Source: Moraxella bovoculi 237 (GTDB lineage: Bacteria > Pseudomonadota > Gammaproteobacteria > Pseudomonadales > Moraxellaceae). From it: DNA of 64,000 nucleotides. Shown piece after piece: positions 9,936 to 20,753 of this stretch; positions within the stretch are counted from its first letter, which is position 1, and every line of letters starts with the position of its first letter. The translations under genes and the position numbers were made by a program. The DNA lies in the NCBI RefSeq assembly GCF_000696305.2, contig NZ_AOMT01000021.1, positions 1 through 64,000 of the forward strand, written 5' to 3'. The notes under the pieces are model-generated. The model was not told where the DNA came from and ran no database searches. It worked only from the letters and a program-made list of their open reading frames with translations.

Positions 9936-10940
9936 ATGTCACAGACCACCCTAGCCCAATACCTAGAATCGCACACCACGCCTGCTCTTGCCAGCACCAT
10001 GACGACACTTGCTACCGCCAGCGTGGCAATCAGCCATCTGCTTGATAGGGGGGCATTGGCAGGCATTCATGGCGAGGCAGGTGGTCAAAACGTACAAGGC
10101 GAAGCCCAAAAAAAGCTGGACGTCATCTCTAACGACCTACTGCTAAACGCCCTAATCCATAACCCTAACTGCGCAGGCGTCGCCTCAGAAGAGCTTGACA
10201 AGATCAGCCCTGCCAATGATGACGGCACTCTACTGGTTACCTTTGATCCACTTGATGGCTCATCTAACATTGACATCAACATGACAGTGGGGACGATTTT
10301 TTCTATTTTGCCTTATCACAGTCAAGGTCAAAAAGCCACCGAAGCCGATTTCCTGCAAAAAGGTGAAAACCAGGTCGCGGCCGGCTACTTCATCTATGGC
10401 ACATCCACCATGCTTGCGGTTACCTTTGGCAAGGGCGTTGCCATGTTTAGCTTTGATCCCATGACACAGACCTATATCCTGATCAATGATAACGTGCGCA
10501 TCGGCGAAACCACCGCTGAATATGCCATCAACGCCTCGAATCGCCGTTACTGGCTTGAACCGATTCAGACATACATTGAAGAGCTAACCCAAGGAGACAC
10601 AGGCGTACGAGCCAAAGACTACAACATGCGCTGGGTGGCAGCGATGATTGCTGATGTGCATCGTATTTTGATTCGCGGCGGGGTGTTTATGTATCCGTTT
10701 GACACCAAAATCGCGGGCAAGGCGGGCAAACTTCGTCTGATGTACGAAGCCAACCCGATGAGCTTTATCATCGAGCAAACTGGCGGCGCCAGCACAGACG
10801 GCGTACAGCGCATCATGGAAATTACCCCAAGCGAAATTCACCAACGTGTGCCTGTGGTCTTGGGCGCAAAAGAAGAAGTGACCTACGTTAAAGCCTTGCA
10901 TGAAAAAGCAGGAATCTTAGCAAACGGGGATAAAGCTTAA
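9936..10940 (+). CDS. fbp: Fructose-1,6-bisphosphatase class I
   Basis: 334 residues. It hydrolyses fructose 1,6-bisphosphate to fructose 6-phosphate, the gluconeogenic step, in the cytosol. [20 protein letters not shown] (about residue 102) is the class I metal-binding signature, and SEELDK before it supplies further ligands. [20 protein letters not shown] near residue 265 is the substrate region. AAGG-type ribosome binding site TAAGGAAAAATC precedes the ATG. A terminator follows directly. Confidence 0.97.
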   Translation: MSQTTLAQYLESHTTPALASTMTTLATASVAISHLLDRGALAGIHGEAGGQNVQGEAQKKLDVISNDLLLNALIHNPNCAGVASEELDKISPANDDGTLLVTFDPLDGSSNIDINMTVGTIFSILPYHSQGQKATEADFLQKGENQVAAGYFIYGTSTMLAVTFGKGVAMFSFDPMTQTYILINDNVRIGETTAEYAINASNRRYWLEPIQTYIEELTQGDTGVRAKDYNMRWVAAMIADVHRILIRGGVFMYPFDTKIAGKAGKLRLMYEANPMSFIIEQTGGASTDGVQRIMEITPSEIHQRVPVVLGAKEEVTYVKALHEKAGILANGDKA

Positions 10941-10950
10941 TAAAAAGAAC

Positions 10951-10977
10951 AAAAACCGTAAATTTGGCGGTTTTTTT
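10951..10977 (+). terminator. Terminator of fbp
   Basis: AAAAACCG (10951-10958) pairs with CGGTTTTT (10968-10975) around a nine-base loop, followed by further Ts. It lies 10 bases after the fbp stop. Confidence 0.8.
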
Positions 10978-11033
10978 ACCCTATCATGACAAGATCAAAT
11001 ATCCTATTTTGTTTAAATCAAAATTGCCCGCCC

Positions 11034-11831
11034 ATGAATCTAATCACCTCAAAAAATAACCCCACCATCAAACACGCCCATGCTCTACTAACCCACCACC
11101 GCACCCGTAAAAAAAGCGGACAGACGGTCATTGAAGGCGTGCATTTGTTTGACGCACTCTTAAAGCAAGGCTTAACCCCCTCAAAGGTCATTCTGTCAGA
11201 ATCTGCCTTTAAGAATGATGAGGTCACCCCATTGCTCGCTAACATCGCCAAAAAAGACATCATCATGACAAGCAATGCCCTGTATAAAGACATTCGCACG
11301 CTCGGGGATGGTGTGGACATCATGGCAATTATTGACACGCCCACACCCACACTTGGCGATGTGGTGGGCGACTGCCTGATTTTAGACGGCTTACAAGACG
11401 CTGGCAACATCGGCACGCTCCTACGCACCGCATCAGCAGTCGGAATCACCACCATCATCACCACACCACATACCGCCCATCTGTGGTCGCCTAAATGTTT
11501 GCGTGCTGGCATGGGGGCAAACTTCGCCTTAGATATTCATGAGCACATCAGCATTGATGACATCTTAAGTCAAGTCAAAACCCCTTTATATGCCACCAGC
11601 AGTCATACCAACAAAGTTATCTACAATCACGATTTGACATCACACATCGCTTGGGTATTGGGGCATGAGGGACAGGGGGTGTCTGATGTTTTTTTACAAA
11701 ACGCCACGCCCATCGCCCTACCCCAGCCAAATGGTCAAGAGAGTCTGAATGTTGGTGTGGCAGGCTCAATATGTTTTTATGAGATGTTGCGTCAGCGTCA
11801 GTTTAACCAAACATTGGATTGTCCATCATGA
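11034..11831 (+). CDS. TrmH/SpoU family RNA 2'-O-methyltransferase
   Basis: 265 residues from the ATG at 11034. The longer reading from 10986 adds residues the family lacks, and MNLITSKNNPTIKHAHAL is the usual start, although no clear ribosome binding site is present. The SPOUT motifs are LDGLQDAGNIGTLLRTA (motif 1), WVLGHEGQGVSD (motif 2) and LNVGVAGSICFYEML (motif 3, the knot that binds S-adenosylmethionine). The N-terminal ~90 residues are the RNA substrate-binding domain. Whether the target is rRNA or tRNA cannot be read. It overlaps the next gene by four bases (ATGA). Confidence 0.9.
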   Translation: MNLITSKNNPTIKHAHALLTHHRTRKKSGQTVIEGVHLFDALLKQGLTPSKVILSESAFKNDEVTPLLANIAKKDIIMTSNALYKDIRTLGDGVDIMAIIDTPTPTLGDVVGDCLILDGLQDAGNIGTLLRTASAVGITTIITTPHTAHLWSPKCLRAGMGANFALDIHEHISIDDILSQVKTPLYATSSHTNKVIYNHDLTSHIAWVLGHEGQGVSDVFLQNATPIALPQPNGQESLNVGVAGSICFYEMLRQRQFNQTLDCPS

Positions 11832-12694
11832 AACATTTGTCAGTACACAAAATCTTAATGCTGCTCGCCATCTTAGCATCATTGACCGCCATCACACTCA
11901 TTGCCATTGATGACAGACTCATCAATCAAGATTACACTGCCAGCCATGTCAACAGCCAACATGAAATTACCATAGCTATCATCACTGACCTGCACAGTTG
12001 TTTTTATGGCGATGAACAAAAAGAAATCATCACCCCTTTGAAGAATCGTCGTCCCGATATGATTTTGTTAGGTGGCGACATTTATGATGATGATTTGCCC
12101 CCGACGCATACGGACATACTGCTTCGCCAACTTACCAAAATTACGCCAAATGTATACTATGTCAATGGCAATCATGAACTGTATCTGCCTGCTGCTGACT
12201 ATGCCAACATAGAAAATAAAATCAAAAGTTACGGCATTAAGATTTTACACGGTGAAAGCACTGTCCTATCGATTGATGGCAAACCCAGCAACATTCACAT
12301 TCATGGCGTATCCGATCCTGTTTTTGTCGATAAATTCAACCAAGACTTACGCACCGTCGGAAATCTTGCCAACTCAGATCACATTAATATCCTACTGACT
12401 CACCGACCAGAGTACATTAACGATTATCTACAATACCCTTTCGACTTTGTCGTCAGTGGGCATGCACACGGCGGTCAATGGCGCATTCCCCACATACTCA
12501 ATGGACTGTTTGCTCCAGATCAAGGACTATTTCCAAAATATGCCGGAGGAAGCTACCATTTTGATAATCAACAATCACACAGCCATCACACTCAATTCAT
12601 CGTCAGTCGTGGACTGGCCAAAGAATCCACACGCTTGATACCCAGAATATTTAATCGTCCAGAGTTGGTATTCTTAACCATTCCCAACGGTTAG
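11828..12694 (+). CDS. Membrane-anchored metallophosphoesterase
   Basis: 288 residues from the ATG at 11828, which overlaps the preceding stop as ATGA and so is likely translationally coupled. One N-terminal membrane helix (about residues 9-28) precedes a calcineurin-like fold with the metal motifs ITDLHS, GGDIYDD, GNHEL, LTHRPE and SGHAHGGQ. This pattern is close to YaeI/YkuE-type phosphodiesterases acting at the membrane. The spacing TDLHS rather than SDLH is a small variation. Substrate unknown. Confidence 0.85.
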   Translation: MKHLSVHKILMLLAILASLTAITLIAIDDRLINQDYTASHVNSQHEITIAIITDLHSCFYGDEQKEIITPLKNRRPDMILLGGDIYDDDLPPTHTDILLRQLTKITPNVYYVNGNHELYLPAADYANIENKIKSYGIKILHGESTVLSIDGKPSNIHIHGVSDPVFVDKFNQDLRTVGNLANSDHINILLTHRPEYINDYLQYPFDFVVSGHAHGGQWRIPHILNGLFAPDQGLFPKYAGGSYHFDNQQSHSHHTQFIVSRGLAKESTRLIPRIFNRPELVFLTIPNG

Positions 12695-12701
12695 GTTAAA
12701 T

Positions 12702-12730
12702 AAAATCCCCATTGAGTCATGGGGATTTTT
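12702..12730. terminator. Bidirectional terminator
   Basis: An 11-base perfect stem AAAATCCCCAT (12702-12712) with ATGGGGATTTT (12719-12729) has a six-base loop and T/A runs on both sides. It serves the convergent phosphoesterase gene and etfA. Confidence 0.9.
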
Positions 12731-12750
12731 ATTCAGATGCTCAATGCCCA

Positions 12751-13683
12751 TCATAGTTTTGCAGTCAGCTCTGGCAATGCCGTGAAGATGTCCGCTTCTA
12801 GGAAATAATCGGCCACTTGAGCGATTGGCGCTTCTGGGTCGTTATTAATAGCAACGATGGTCTTAGAGTCTTTCATGCCTGCCAGATGTTGAATCGCACC
12901 TGAGATACCCGCTGCGATATATAAGCTTGGCGCGACGATTTTACCAGTCTGACCAACTTGTAGATCATTTGGTACGAAGCCTGCATCCACAGCTGCACGG
13001 CTAGCACCAACCGCAGCACCCAGCTTGTCCGCCAAAGGCTCGATGTATTTGGTAAAATTCTCACCACTTGCCAATGCACGACCACCAGAGACGACGATAT
13101 TAGCAGAAGTCAGCTCTGGACGGTCAGACTTAGCCAGCTCTTCTTTAACGAAGGTTGATTTGCCCGCATCACTGCCTGCGCTCACGCTCTCAACCGCTGC
13201 ACTGCCGCCAGTCGCTGCCGCTGCATCAAAAGCAGTGCCACGCACGCTAAGCACAACTTTATCTTCAGAAGTCTGCACAGTTGCGATCGCATTACCTGCG
13301 TAAATCGGACGCTCAAAGGTCTTCGCATCGATCACAGCCGTGATGTCAGATACCATGCTAACATCTAATAGCGCTGCCACACGTGGCAAGAAATTCTTGC
13401 CTGTCGTAGTTGCAGGGGCGATGATGTGTGTATAGCCACCCGCCAACTCAACAACCAATGGCGCAACGTTCTCTGCCAATTGATGGGCAAAGGCAGCATT
13501 ATCAGCAAGCAAAACTTTGCTCACGCCTGCCACTTGAGCTGCGCTGTCCGCGACAGCTCGGGCATTGGCGCCTGCCACCAATACATGCACATCACTATCA
13601 ATCTTGGTAGCGGCAGTAATGGTTGATAAAGTAGCAGATTTTAATTCGGTATTATCATGTTCAGCATAAACTAGTACGGTCAT
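12751..13683 (-). CDS. etfA: Electron transfer flavoprotein alpha subunit
   Basis: 310 residues. With EtfB it carries electrons from acyl-CoA and other dehydrogenases to ETF-quinone oxidoreductase. The C-terminal FAD domain is clear: [50 protein letters not shown], then the [10 protein letters not shown] segment. The N-terminal part starts with [11 protein letters not shown]. It lies 122 bases downstream of etfB on the same strand. Confidence 0.98.
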   Translation of the reverse strand: MTVLVYAEHDNTELKSATLSTITAATKIDSDVHVLVAGANARAVADSAAQVAGVSKVLLADNAAFAHQLAENVAPLVVELAGGYTHIIAPATTTGKNFLPRVAALLDVSMVSDITAVIDAKTFERPIYAGNAIATVQTSEDKVVLSVRGTAFDAAAATGGSAAVESVSAGSDAGKSTFVKEELAKSDRPELTSANIVVSGGRALASGENFTKYIEPLADKLGAAVGASRAAVDAGFVPNDLQVGQTGKIVAPSLYIAAGISGAIQHLAGMKDSKTIVAINNDPEAPIAQVADYFLEADIFTALPELTAKL

Positions 13684-13805
13684 GGTTTTATCCTTTTAGC
13701 AATTTTATAATACAATTTTGTCAAAGTTGATTGCTGACTTGTGAGACTCTGACAATTAAGATGGTTAATTTATCAGAGCTTAGATGCACAAGCCATGCTT
13801 TGGCA

Positions 13806-14555
13806 TTAGATTACTTTCGCTTCATTACGAAGTTTATCGATCAGCTCATCAACGCTACCCACTTTCACGCCCGCACCACGCTCAGCTGGCACTTTGACTT
13901 TCAGTGTAGTTAGCTTGGACGTCATGTCCACGCCAAAATCAGCTGGCGTCTTATTGTCCAATGGCTTCTTCTTAGCTGCCATGATGTTCGGTAGTTTCGG
14001 AAAACGAGGCTCGTTCAGACGTAGGTCAGTCGTGATGATTGCAGGCAGTGCCAATTCAACCGTCTGCAAGCCACCATCGATCTCACGGGTTACTTGTACT
14101 TTATCGCCGCTCACCACAACCTCGGACGCAAACGTACCTTGTGATGCATTCATTAGCGCCGATAGCATTTGACCTGTTTGGTTATTGTCATCATCGATGG
14201 CTTGCTTACCCAGTAGAATCAGCTGTGCACCCTCTGCTTCAGCCACGCCTTTTAGAATCTTGGCGACTTGTAGCGGATAAGGCCTCTCATCAGTCTCTAC
14301 CAGAATGCCGCGATCAACGCCCAATGCCAACGCCGAACGGATCTGCTCTGCAGCTTGTGCTGTGCCGATAGATACCGCCACAACCTCGGTAGCCACACCT
14401 TTTTCTTTTAGACGAACCGCTTCTTCAATGGCGATTTCACAAAATGGGTTTACACTCATTTTGGTGTTAGTCAATTCCACACCCGACTCATCCGCTTTAA
14501 CGCGAACTTTTACATTATGGTCAACAACGCGCTTTACCGCTACTAATACTTTCAT
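13806..14555 (-). CDS. etfB: Electron transfer flavoprotein beta subunit
   Basis: 249 residues from the ATG at 14555, which has a GGAG site five bases upstream. A longer reading to 14624 has no such support. [19 protein letters not shown] is the family start, and the segment [18 protein letters not shown] and the loop [20 protein letters not shown] are the AMP-binding region and partner interface. It is first gene of etfBA. Confidence 0.98.
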   Translation of the reverse strand: MKVLVAVKRVVDHNVKVRVKADESGVELTNTKMSVNPFCEIAIEEAVRLKEKGVATEVVAVSIGTAQAAEQIRSALALGVDRGILVETDERPYPLQVAKILKGVAEAEGAQLILLGKQAIDDDNNQTGQMLSALMNASQGTFASEVVVSGDKVQVTREIDGGLQTVELALPAIITTDLRLNEPRFPKLPNIMAAKKKPLDNKTPADFGVDMTSKLTTLKVKVPAERGAGVKVGSVDELIDKLRNEAKVI

Positions 14556-14747
14556 GATAGCTCCGTGATTTGTTATGGATACGCCCTTCTTTATATCATT
14601 TGCAGGCAGATTTGTAAATATCAATTTGCAAATAAAGGCTTGGCACCAATTACTTTGGTGTGCTTGGTATTTTGATTATCAGAAAAATCACCCAATTGGG
14701 TCAAATCATTTTTGTGAATCATCAGTCACTTATTTGTTTTGGCAATA

Positions 14748-14776
14748 AAAAACACCGCTGGATAAGCAGTGTTTTT
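14748..14776 (-). terminator. Terminator of the cold-shock gene
   Basis: Minus-strand stem AAAAACACTGCT with AGCGGTGTTTTT (14765-14776 with 14748-14759), one mismatch, five-base loop, T-run after it. It lies 23 bases beyond the cold-shock gene stop. Confidence 0.75.
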
Positions 14777-14799
14777 AATCATAGGCTTAATTCTGTGAA

Positions 14800-15012
14800 T
14801 TAAAGCGCTTCGATTTCTTCAGCTTGTGGACCTTTTTTGCCTTCGCCTAAGATGAAAGATACTTTTTGACCTTCGGCTAAGGTTTTGAAGCCAGAACCGG
14901 TGATTGCGCTGTAGTGAGCGAATACGTCTTGACCGCCGTTGTCTTGAGCGATGAAACCAAAACCTTTAGCTTCGTTGAACCACTTAACAGTGCCTTGAAC
15001 TTTGTTTGACAT
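14800..15012 (-). CDS. CspA-family cold-shock protein
   Basis: 70-residue single-domain nucleic-acid chaperone. RNP1 is KGFGFI and RNP2 is DVFAHY, and the start [17 protein letters not shown] is typical. The start at 15012 is chosen over 15045 because it fits the family and follows an AGGAATTTTCCC region. Its 108-base leader behind a readable promoter is like those of cold-inducible csp genes, though inducibility is inferred. Which paralogue it is cannot be decided. Confidence 0.95.
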   Translation of the reverse strand: MSNKVQGTVKWFNEAKGFGFIAQDNGGQDVFAHYSAITGSGFKTLAEGQKVSFILGEGKKGPQAEEIEAL

Positions 15013-15126
15013 GGGAAAATTCCTGTATGATCGAAAAAATGGCAAAATTGCCTGTTTAAAATATTTATGTTGCCAAAACGTGCAAAATAAGTCTTAATGT
15101 AAAAAGACGTCTAAATTTCAACCAAT

Positions 15127-15155
15127 ACAATAAACAACGTTCAAAGATAGTTCAA
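15127..15155 (-). promoter_or_regulatory. Promoter of the cold-shock gene
   Basis: Minus strand TTGAAC (15150-15155), 17 bases, TATTGT (15127-15132). The expected start near 15120 gives a leader of about 108 bases before the ATG. The rest of the gap from about 15156 to 15331 shows no gene or clear signal. Confidence 0.55.
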
Positions 15156-15331
15156 ATACGCCCTAAAACCCACTTGTCCGCAAGTTTCAAAGTCGTTTTA
15201 ACACTCGCCCAGAGGCGTCTTGCAAAAACTTACTACTGGTACATAAATACCATGGATGCCAGTATAACAGACTTTAGCCACAAAAGGGGGATTATTTTGG
15301 CACGTTGGAGATTTATTTGTAACCAAGGCAA

Positions 15332-15763
15332 TTAAATGGGTAAATATGGCTTGGCAAGCACAAAGCCACACAGTAACGCAAAGACAAGAGCAAAAGAACG
15401 ACAAAAATTTAGATAATTTGCAGGTAGTATGATGTCCTTTGGGTCGTCGATGTCCTTAGTAGAGATCAAACGTGCGCCATAAATCCACCCCATCAATGAA
15501 TAGATCCCATAAGCCACAGGCACGCTCATCGAAAGCCCGTTAAAATCCAAGAAAAACAGCGCAAGCCCAGACACCACAAGCCATGATGAGGTCGCAAGAC
15601 TGACCAGTGCAAAGATACTGGACTCAGGGAGCTTACCGTCATTATTCAGCACCCACGTTGATTCAAGCCAAATGAAAACGGCGATGATGTAGCTCGCCAC
15701 AATATACAAAGTCTCAAACTCTGATAAAGCACTCAAAAGATTCGTAAAATTAATATCAACCAT
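15332..15763 (-). CDS. Hypothetical four-helix membrane protein
   Basis: 143 residues. Hydrophobic segments lie near 17-37 (TLYIVASYIIAVFIWLES), 50-72, 78-97 and 119-141, with a conserved-looking charged loop DIDDPKDIILP between the third and fourth. No family was recognised. It could be a small transporter-like or DUF membrane protein. Codon use resembles the neighbours. It stands alone between the csp gene and ilvC. Confidence 0.6.
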   Translation of the reverse strand: MVDINFTNLLSALSEFETLYIVASYIIAVFIWLESTWVLNNDGKLPESSIFALVSLATSSWLVVSGLALFFLDFNGLSMSVPVAYGIYSLMGWIYGARLISTKDIDDPKDIILPANYLNFCRSFALVFALLCGFVLAKPYLPI

Positions 15764-15892
15764 GTTTCGCTTATTTTGTATTTTCAGATGAAATTTAATG
15801 AGATAGGCAGCTATTGTACACCAGATTTGATTTTTATGTGCTTATTTGGGGGTTTTTAGAAAATGATTTAAACCACAAACAAACACCCAAAC

Positions 15893-15922
15893 AAAACAGC
15901 CGCCCAAAAGGACAGCTGTTTT
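15893..15922 (-). terminator. Terminator of ilvC
   Basis: Stem AAAACAGC (15893-15900) with GCTGTTTT (15915-15922), 14-base loop, 17 bases beyond the ilvC stop. Confidence 0.7.
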
Positions 15923-15939
15923 TATCTTTAAAAAGAAAA

Positions 15940-17019
<1,080 letters not shown>

Positions 17020-17407
17020 TTACCAAAGTAAATTTATATTAAACTTGGTTAATTTACTGTCTTTGCTAATCAAAGTTAAATTTTCACTCATTGCTTGAGC
17101 AACAAGCATTCTATCAAAAGGGTCGGCATGGCTTTCTTGAAATTGTCCTGCTAGGCGTGCGTGTTGTAATTTAATAGGCATTACTTCAAACTCATTTACC
17201 TGCACCAATTTTTCAAAATCACGAATTACCAATTTTGTTTCATCCCATTTACCTTTATGGTATTTAATGCTCATCTCCCAAAGGTTAATAGGACTAACAA
17301 AAATTTGATTGTATGGACCAATAATGGTTTGCAAAGCAATTTTTTGACAAACTATCTTGCTGTGTCCACTACCAAACCAGCGTGTGCGCATCCAACAAAT
17401 ATCTCAT
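17020..17407 (-). pseudogene. Frameshifted VapC-like PIN-domain toxin
   Basis: From the ATG at 17407 the reading begins MRYLLDAHTLVW and meets TAG after 12 codons. The following frame continues the domain without a break, from FGSGHSKIVCQ through FVSPINLWEMSIKYHKGKW, IKLQHARLAGQF and HADPFDRMLVAQA to the end LLW. The first acidic residue (LLDAH), the Glu of LWEM and the DPFDR acidic pair are the PIN RNase active site. The locus is one base too long or two too short for one frame. A downstream ATG at 17391 gives a protein lacking the first catalytic Asp. It is probably dead, or the call is one base off. The ATG overlaps the antitoxin stop (ATGA). Confidence 0.75.
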
Positions 17408-17609
17408 AAACTAATGCCATATTTATCGGTTTTATCGCCATTCCACCAAGCCAATTCTTCTTCACTCATTGGCTCAAACCAAAAATCATCATCGCTATGA
17501 ATGTTCAAATGAGCAAGCAAACCTGGGGTTCTTGGCTTTGATGCAAATTGATGTAAGGGCGTTAAATGCACCTGTTCGCCTTGCACAACGAGCTGTACTT
17601 TTTGCTCAT
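17404..17609 (-). pseudogene. Broken antitoxin gene paired with the VapC remnant
   Basis: The body reads VQLVVQGEQVHLTPLHQF, then PRTPGLLAHLNI and an acidic end with EPMSEEELAWWNG, stopping at 17404. It lacks an in-frame ATG. The ATG at 17609 leads MSKKYSSLCK in another frame, and adding one A to the AAAAA run just after it would give MSKKVQLVVQG and join the two. A GTG at 17586 is an alternative start with no ribosome binding site. I assign it as an antitoxin from position, size and its four-base overlap with the toxin, and do not recognise the family. Confidence 0.6.
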
Positions 17610-17676
17610 TTTAAATATAAGTCTGCACCGCAAGTGGTAGGCTTGCCTATTCTACAATCGTATTTTTCTCACAAAA

Positions 17677-17961
17677 TCAATCAACAACAATCAAAGGCTC
17701 ATAATATCTCTGTACACCACAAGAAACACGCCCCCAATCTGACAAATGCACACGAGCTTGATGCAAATCGAAGGCTTCTTTATTCACAAATTCTTCATAA
17801 ACCCAAAACTTATCGGCATCGCTGTTGTCTTGTGTGATTTGAAATATCAAACAACCACTTTCTTGACGTGTTAAGTCAATGTGTTTTTTAAGTTCATCTA
17901 AAATAACTTGCCGATTGGTTTTAGGAATGATGATATGACCTTTTAGGACAACTTTTGCCAT
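17677..17961 (-). CDS. Antibiotic biosynthesis monooxygenase (ABM) domain protein
   Basis: 94 residues from the ATG at 17961, which shares one base with the ilvH stop (TGATG). It is a single ABM/YgiN-like ferredoxin-fold domain: VVLKGHIIIPKTNRQVILDELKKHIDLTRQESGCLIFQI, then FWVYEEFVNKEAFDLHQ. Relatives act as quinol monooxygenases or heme-degrading enzymes, and the substrate here is open. The tight coupling to ilvH suggests co-expression with acetolactate synthase but not a shared pathway. Confidence 0.85.
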   Translation of the reverse strand: MAKVVLKGHIIIPKTNRQVILDELKKHIDLTRQESGCLIFQITQDNSDADKFWVYEEFVNKEAFDLHQARVHLSDWGRVSCGVQRYYEPLIVVD

Positions 17962-18473
17962 CACAAAGAAAGCGTGCGCTCGCCCCTTGCAATACCAATC
18001 ACGCCAGAACGTACCACTTCTAGGATTTTATCTCGTCCAATGACTTCAATAAAGCCGTCTAGCTTGCCTGCATCGCCTGTAATAAGAATGGTGTAAAGGT
18101 TTGCCGACACGTCCACGATTTGGGCACGGAATATGTCCGCCGTGCGACACACTTCTTCACGGTATGCCCCTGTCGCTCGCACTTTGATAAGCATCAGCTC
18201 ACGCTCAATCTGACTACCGCCAGAGACTTCGGACAGATTTTGGACTTTAACCACTTCAATGAGTTTATGCAGTTGTTTGGTAATCTGCTCAATCTTATCG
18301 GCGGTCGTAATCGTGGTTAGGGTAAGTCGTGACAACGTGGGGTCTTCGGTGGCGGCAACGTTTAGCGTATCAATGTTGTAGCCACGCTGACTGAACAGCC
18401 CAACCACACGAGACAGCGAGCCTGCTTCGTTTTCCATAAGTACCGAAATCAGATGTTTTTGTAACTGTGCCAT
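17961..18473 (-). CDS. ilvH: Acetolactate synthase small (regulatory) subunit
   Basis: 170 residues from the ATG at 18473, which overlaps the ilvB stop by one base (TAATG) and has a GGGGAG site inside ilvB. The N-terminal ACT domain (HLISVLMENEAGSLSRVVGLFSQRGYNIDTL) binds valine for feedback control, and the C-terminal domain with GGSQIERELMLIKV contacts the catalytic subunit. It is the full-length form. Confidence 0.97.
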   Translation of the reverse strand: MAQLQKHLISVLMENEAGSLSRVVGLFSQRGYNIDTLNVAATEDPTLSRLTLTTITTADKIEQITKQLHKLIEVVKVQNLSEVSGGSQIERELMLIKVRATGAYREEVCRTADIFRAQIVDVSANLYTILITGDAGKLDGFIEVIGRDKILEVVRSGVIGIARGERTLSL

Positions 18474-20305
18474 TAGGTACGCTCCCCTTTTGATAACCAC
18501 ATATCACGCATGGACTGCCCTGCCACTTGCATGGGATAGACGTGCTCACTTCTGTCCACATATACATCAATAAATACCAAACCGTCCAGTTCTAGGGCTT
18601 CTTTTAGCTCTTGTTCCATGGTGGCAGGATTGGTGATTTTTACGCCTTTATGCCCATAGCTTTCGGCAAGTTTGACAAAATCAGGCAACGATTTCATATA
18701 GCTTTGGGCGTGGCGACCTTCGTACAGCATGTCTTGCCATTGCTTGACCATACCGAGCTGGGCGTTATTTAAATTCAAAATCTTAACGGGCAGATTATAC
18801 TGAAAGCACGTTGATAGCTCCTGGATATTCATCTGAATGGAGCCCTCACCCGTAATACAAACCACCGTTTTTTCAGGACAGGCAAGCTTTGCCGCCGTGG
18901 CATAAGGCAAGCCCACGCCCATGGTGCCAAGTCCGCCAGAGTTTAGCCATTGGCGCGGCTCGTCATATTTATAATATAAAGCGGCGAACATTTGGTGCTG
19001 ACCAACATCGGAGGTGATAATCGCCTTACCGTCTGTCAATTTGCACAGTGTTTCAACGACACGTTGTGGCATGATCGCATGGACGTCGGCGTCCGTGTCA
19101 TCACTGTAGCGCAGACCATGACGCTTACGCCATTCGCCTATTTGCGTCCACCAATCAGCAAGAGCGTGTTCGTCTAAACGTTTATCACTCGACTTGATAA
19201 GCGCAACCATTTCGGTCAAGACAGGCTTGACATCACCTACGATAGGGATATGGGCACTGATGGTTTTTGAGATAGACGTTGGGTCAATGTCAATGTGAAT
19301 AATGGTAGCGTTCGGGCAGAATTTTTTGACGTTGTTGGTAACCCGATCATCAAACCTTGCCCCCACCGCTAGGATAACGTCCGCATGGTGCATGGTCATG
19401 TTGGCTTCATAAGTGCCGTGCATGCCAAGCATGCCCACAAACTGCTCGCTCGTGGCAGGATACGCCCCTAGCCCCATGAGTGTATTGGTTACGGGCAGAT
19501 TTAACAAATTGGCAAGTTCACGCAGTTCATCGGACGCACCACCTTGCACTACGCCACCACCTGAGTATAGCACTGGGCGTTTGGCAGAAAGTAGTACGTC
19601 TAGAGCTTTTTTGATTTGGCCGCCATGCCCCTTGGAAGTTGGCTGATATGAGCGAATGTTAATCTCACTTGGCATGACATAGTCAAATTTATCGGCAGGG
19701 TTCGTCATGTCCTTAGGAATGTCCACCACCACAGGGCCAGGACGGCCTGAGCTTGCGATAAAGAAAGCTTTTTTGATGATTTCAGGAATGTCAGCTGGGT
19801 TGCGCACGACAAAGCTGTGCTTGACCACTGGGCGAGAGATACCGATCATGTCGCACTCTTGGAATGCATCATCACCAATCAAGGTGCTTGGCACCTGTCC
19901 TGCCAGCACCACCATAGGAATGGAGTCCATGAACGCTGTGGCAATGGCGGTTACGGTATTAGTAACGCCAGGCCCTGACGTGGCTAGTACCACACCCGTA
20001 CGTCCTGTAACACGGCTATAAGCGTCCGCCATATGTCCTGCCGCCTGCTCGTGGCGAACCAGGATATGCTCAATCTTGTCTTGCTTAAATAGGGCATCAT
20101 AGATATGCAGCACCGCACCGCCAGGATAGCCAAAGATATGGGTCACACCTTCATCAACTAAGGCTTGCACAAGCAGCTCTGCCCCGCTCATGGCGACAGT
20201 TTCGCCACGGGCAAGTTTTTCTTGATTTTCACGGAAATGTTTGGCGGCGTCTGCCGTCTGAGTATGGCCCGTCATGTTGGGGGCTTGGGTGGTTTGCTCT
20301 GTCAT
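18473..20305 (-). CDS. ilvB: Acetolactate synthase large (catalytic) subunit
   Basis: 610 residues from the ATG at 20305 (AAGGA eight bases upstream), preferred to a TTG at 20311. It is a thiamine diphosphate enzyme that makes 2-acetolactate from pyruvate. [12 protein letters not shown] holds the catalytic Glu, [13 protein letters not shown] closes the first domain, and [12 protein letters not shown]...[11 protein letters not shown] is the diphosphate-binding motif. An unusual N-terminal extension of about 35 mainly polar residues precedes the usual [10 protein letters not shown] start. The symbol ilvB or ilvI is a matter of convention. Confidence 0.96.
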   Translation of the reverse strand: MTEQTTQAPNMTGHTQTADAAKHFRENQEKLARGETVAMSGAELLVQALVDEGVTHIFGYPGGAVLHIYDALFKQDKIEHILVRHEQAAGHMADAYSRVTGRTGVVLATSGPGVTNTVTAIATAFMDSIPMVVLAGQVPSTLIGDDAFQECDMIGISRPVVKHSFVVRNPADIPEIIKKAFFIASSGRPGPVVVDIPKDMTNPADKFDYVMPSEINIRSYQPTSKGHGGQIKKALDVLLSAKRPVLYSGGGVVQGGASDELRELANLLNLPVTNTLMGLGAYPATSEQFVGMLGMHGTYEANMTMHHADVILAVGARFDDRVTNNVKKFCPNATIIHIDIDPTSISKTISAHIPIVGDVKPVLTEMVALIKSSDKRLDEHALADWWTQIGEWRKRHGLRYSDDTDADVHAIMPQRVVETLCKLTDGKAIITSDVGQHQMFAALYYKYDEPRQWLNSGGLGTMGVGLPYATAAKLACPEKTVVCITGEGSIQMNIQELSTCFQYNLPVKILNLNNAQLGMVKQWQDMLYEGRHAQSYMKSLPDFVKLAESYGHKGVKITNPATMEQELKEALELDGLVFIDVYVDRSEHVYPMQVAGQSMRDMWLSKGERT

Positions 20306-20753
20306 TGTCAATCCTTTTTACCAGATGGGTAAATTAAACAAACACAATAAAGTTGCTACAGACAAAAGGCAGGTGCAAGTATGAACCGACAAAGACAAAA
20401 GAGTATTGACATGATGTTCGTCTTGCAGACCGATAAGTCTAAAGCAATGTCAGATCAGCATGAACAAACGGTAATTTGTTAAATTTAATCTGACAAACGC
20501 AATTTTGGATAAAAATCACGCCGACTTTAAATTCATTTATAACTAATTTTTATGATAAGTATGAATAAATACGAAATTAGTTATCAAAAATACTACGCGA
20601 CTATATTAACCCAAAAGCCATCTTTTGCCAAGCCCATTTTGCACATATGTTCGGATTTTTTGTAATTTATCATCTTTCCAACCTTTAACCATGAAATAAC
20701 CCGTCAAATCCGAACATTCTGATCGCATCAATGCTACAATACCCCAAATCCTA
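20306..20753. other. Intergenic region ilvB / DUF4124-like gene (448 bases)
   Basis: Divergent AT-rich gap with no full gene. On the minus strand a short reading frame of 18 codons (20356-20412) is rich in Leu and Ile codons and could be an ilv leader peptide. A small hairpin TTTACC/GGTAAA (20317-20333) abuts the ilvB ribosome binding site. On the other side an 11-base inverted repeat, TGTTCGGATTT (20648-20658) and AAATCCGAACA (20706-20716), lies just before the plus-strand gene. Confidence 0.5.

Noticed and set aside
11018-11512. 164-codon frame antisense to the SpoU methyltransferase
   Set aside because: Shadow of a gene with clear SPOUT motifs on the plus strand.
15198-15404. 68-codon Cys-rich frame upstream of the csp gene
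   Set aside because: It overlaps the end of the membrane protein gene and has no ribosome binding site or family resemblance.
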